DNA from: an uncultured Aquimarina sp.
Lineage (GTDB): Bacteria > Bacteroidota > Bacteroidia > Flavobacteriales > Flavobacteriaceae
NCBI GenBank assembly: GCA_947499005.1
Contig: CANMML010000007.1
Location: forward strand, 93,442-157,441
Direction of reading: 5' to 3'
Length of the DNA: 64,000 nt
Shown here: positions 63,926 to 64,000 of the stretch, piece after piece
How positions within the stretch are numbered: position 1 is the stretch's first letter
Layout: the number at the start of each line of letters is the position of its first letter
The notes under the pieces: model-generated
Told to the model about the DNA's origin: nothing
Databases searched by the model: none
What the model saw: the letters and a program-made list of their open reading frames with translations, nothing else
Translations under genes and position numbers: made by a program

Positions 63926-64000
63926 TTAGTTACCTATCAATTTTGACTGATTTATGTTATCGGCTTCAACCATTCTAGATATTAGATTATTGAAAATGGT
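63926..64000 (-). CDS. Partial C-terminal reading frame at the window edge
   Basis: On the minus strand the frame is open from the edge for 24 residues (ending RMVEADNINQSKLIGN, stop at 63926-63928). It may be the end of a mobile-element gene that disrupted the repeat gene. I do not recognise it. Confidence 0.25.
   Translation of the reverse strand, partial: TIFNNLISRMVEADNINQSKLIGN

Overview
The window is chromosomal DNA of a marine-type member of the Bacteroidetes, most likely family Flavobacteriaceae. The evidence is low G+C, Bacteroidetes-type promoters (TTTG, about 20 bases, TAnnTTTG), proteins typical of the phylum (Porin_10, PorV/PorQ, DUF4293, OstA-like, HEPN sulfite reductase) and a secreted GH16 glycosidase with a type IX secretion C-terminal domain, which suggests growth on algal polysaccharide. 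About 52 genes are recognisable. The species cannot be named from the sequence alone.

Layout. 1-8.4 kb: end of tpx, two metal-type ABC permeases, a DUF4293 protein, lipB, a secreted transglutaminase-like protein, and a large lipoprotein overlapping rnhB. 8.5-11.3 kb: a Porin_10 protein and a lone hisIE. 11.5-20.3 kb: an assimilatory sulfate/sulfite block (DUF2061, cysH, cysD, cysN, ferredoxin-dependent sulfite reductase, siroheme genes, ferredoxin reductase, 2Fe-2S ferredoxin). Its spacers are full of tandem 7-bp repeats and small palindromes. 20.4-26.7 kb: a polyamine operon (speA, speB, deoxyhypusine-synthase-like gene) behind a structured leader of about 350 nt, then small genes and a retropepsin/RimK fusion. 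This block is flanked by direct copies of the ferredoxin 3' end. 26.9-34.1 kb: a TonB_C-like protein, metY, a collagen-like/leucine-rich lipoprotein and the GH16 enzyme. 34.2-43 kb: purL with two in-frame palindromic insertions, a MITE-like element, a serine esterase, a DEAD-box helicase and an acyl-CoA ligase. 43.4-51.8 kb: methyltransferases, a low-molecular-weight phosphatase, dnaA, a thioesterase, a PorV-like barrel, pssA, lptB and tatC. 52-58.9 kb: recQ, a complete IS1182-family element, tonB, an MscS-type membrane protein and a cupin. 59-64 kb: a candidate small RNA, a GNAT enzyme, an OstA-like protein with an aminotransferase, and a truncated gene made of 276-bp tandem repeats.

How the genes work together. 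CysD/CysN activate sulfate, CysH reduces it to sulfite, and the siroheme enzyme reduces sulfite to sulfide with electrons from the adjacent ferredoxin and its reductase. CobA and the Met8-type enzyme supply siroheme. MetY further on uses the sulfide. SpeA and SpeB make putrescine from arginine, and the deoxyhypusine-synthase-like protein probably extends it. OstA-like, LptB, PssA, TatC and the PorV-like protein belong to envelope building.

The best leads for undescribed biology are the structured leader before speA, a pseudoknot-like leader before the sulfur operon that could hide its ribosome-binding site, the 7-bp repeat arrays restricted to one operon, the coding palindromes in purL, the ferredoxin-tail direct repeats whose coding differences are all silent, and an intergenic small RNA at about 59.1 kb. 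All of these rest on reading by eye and no searches were run.
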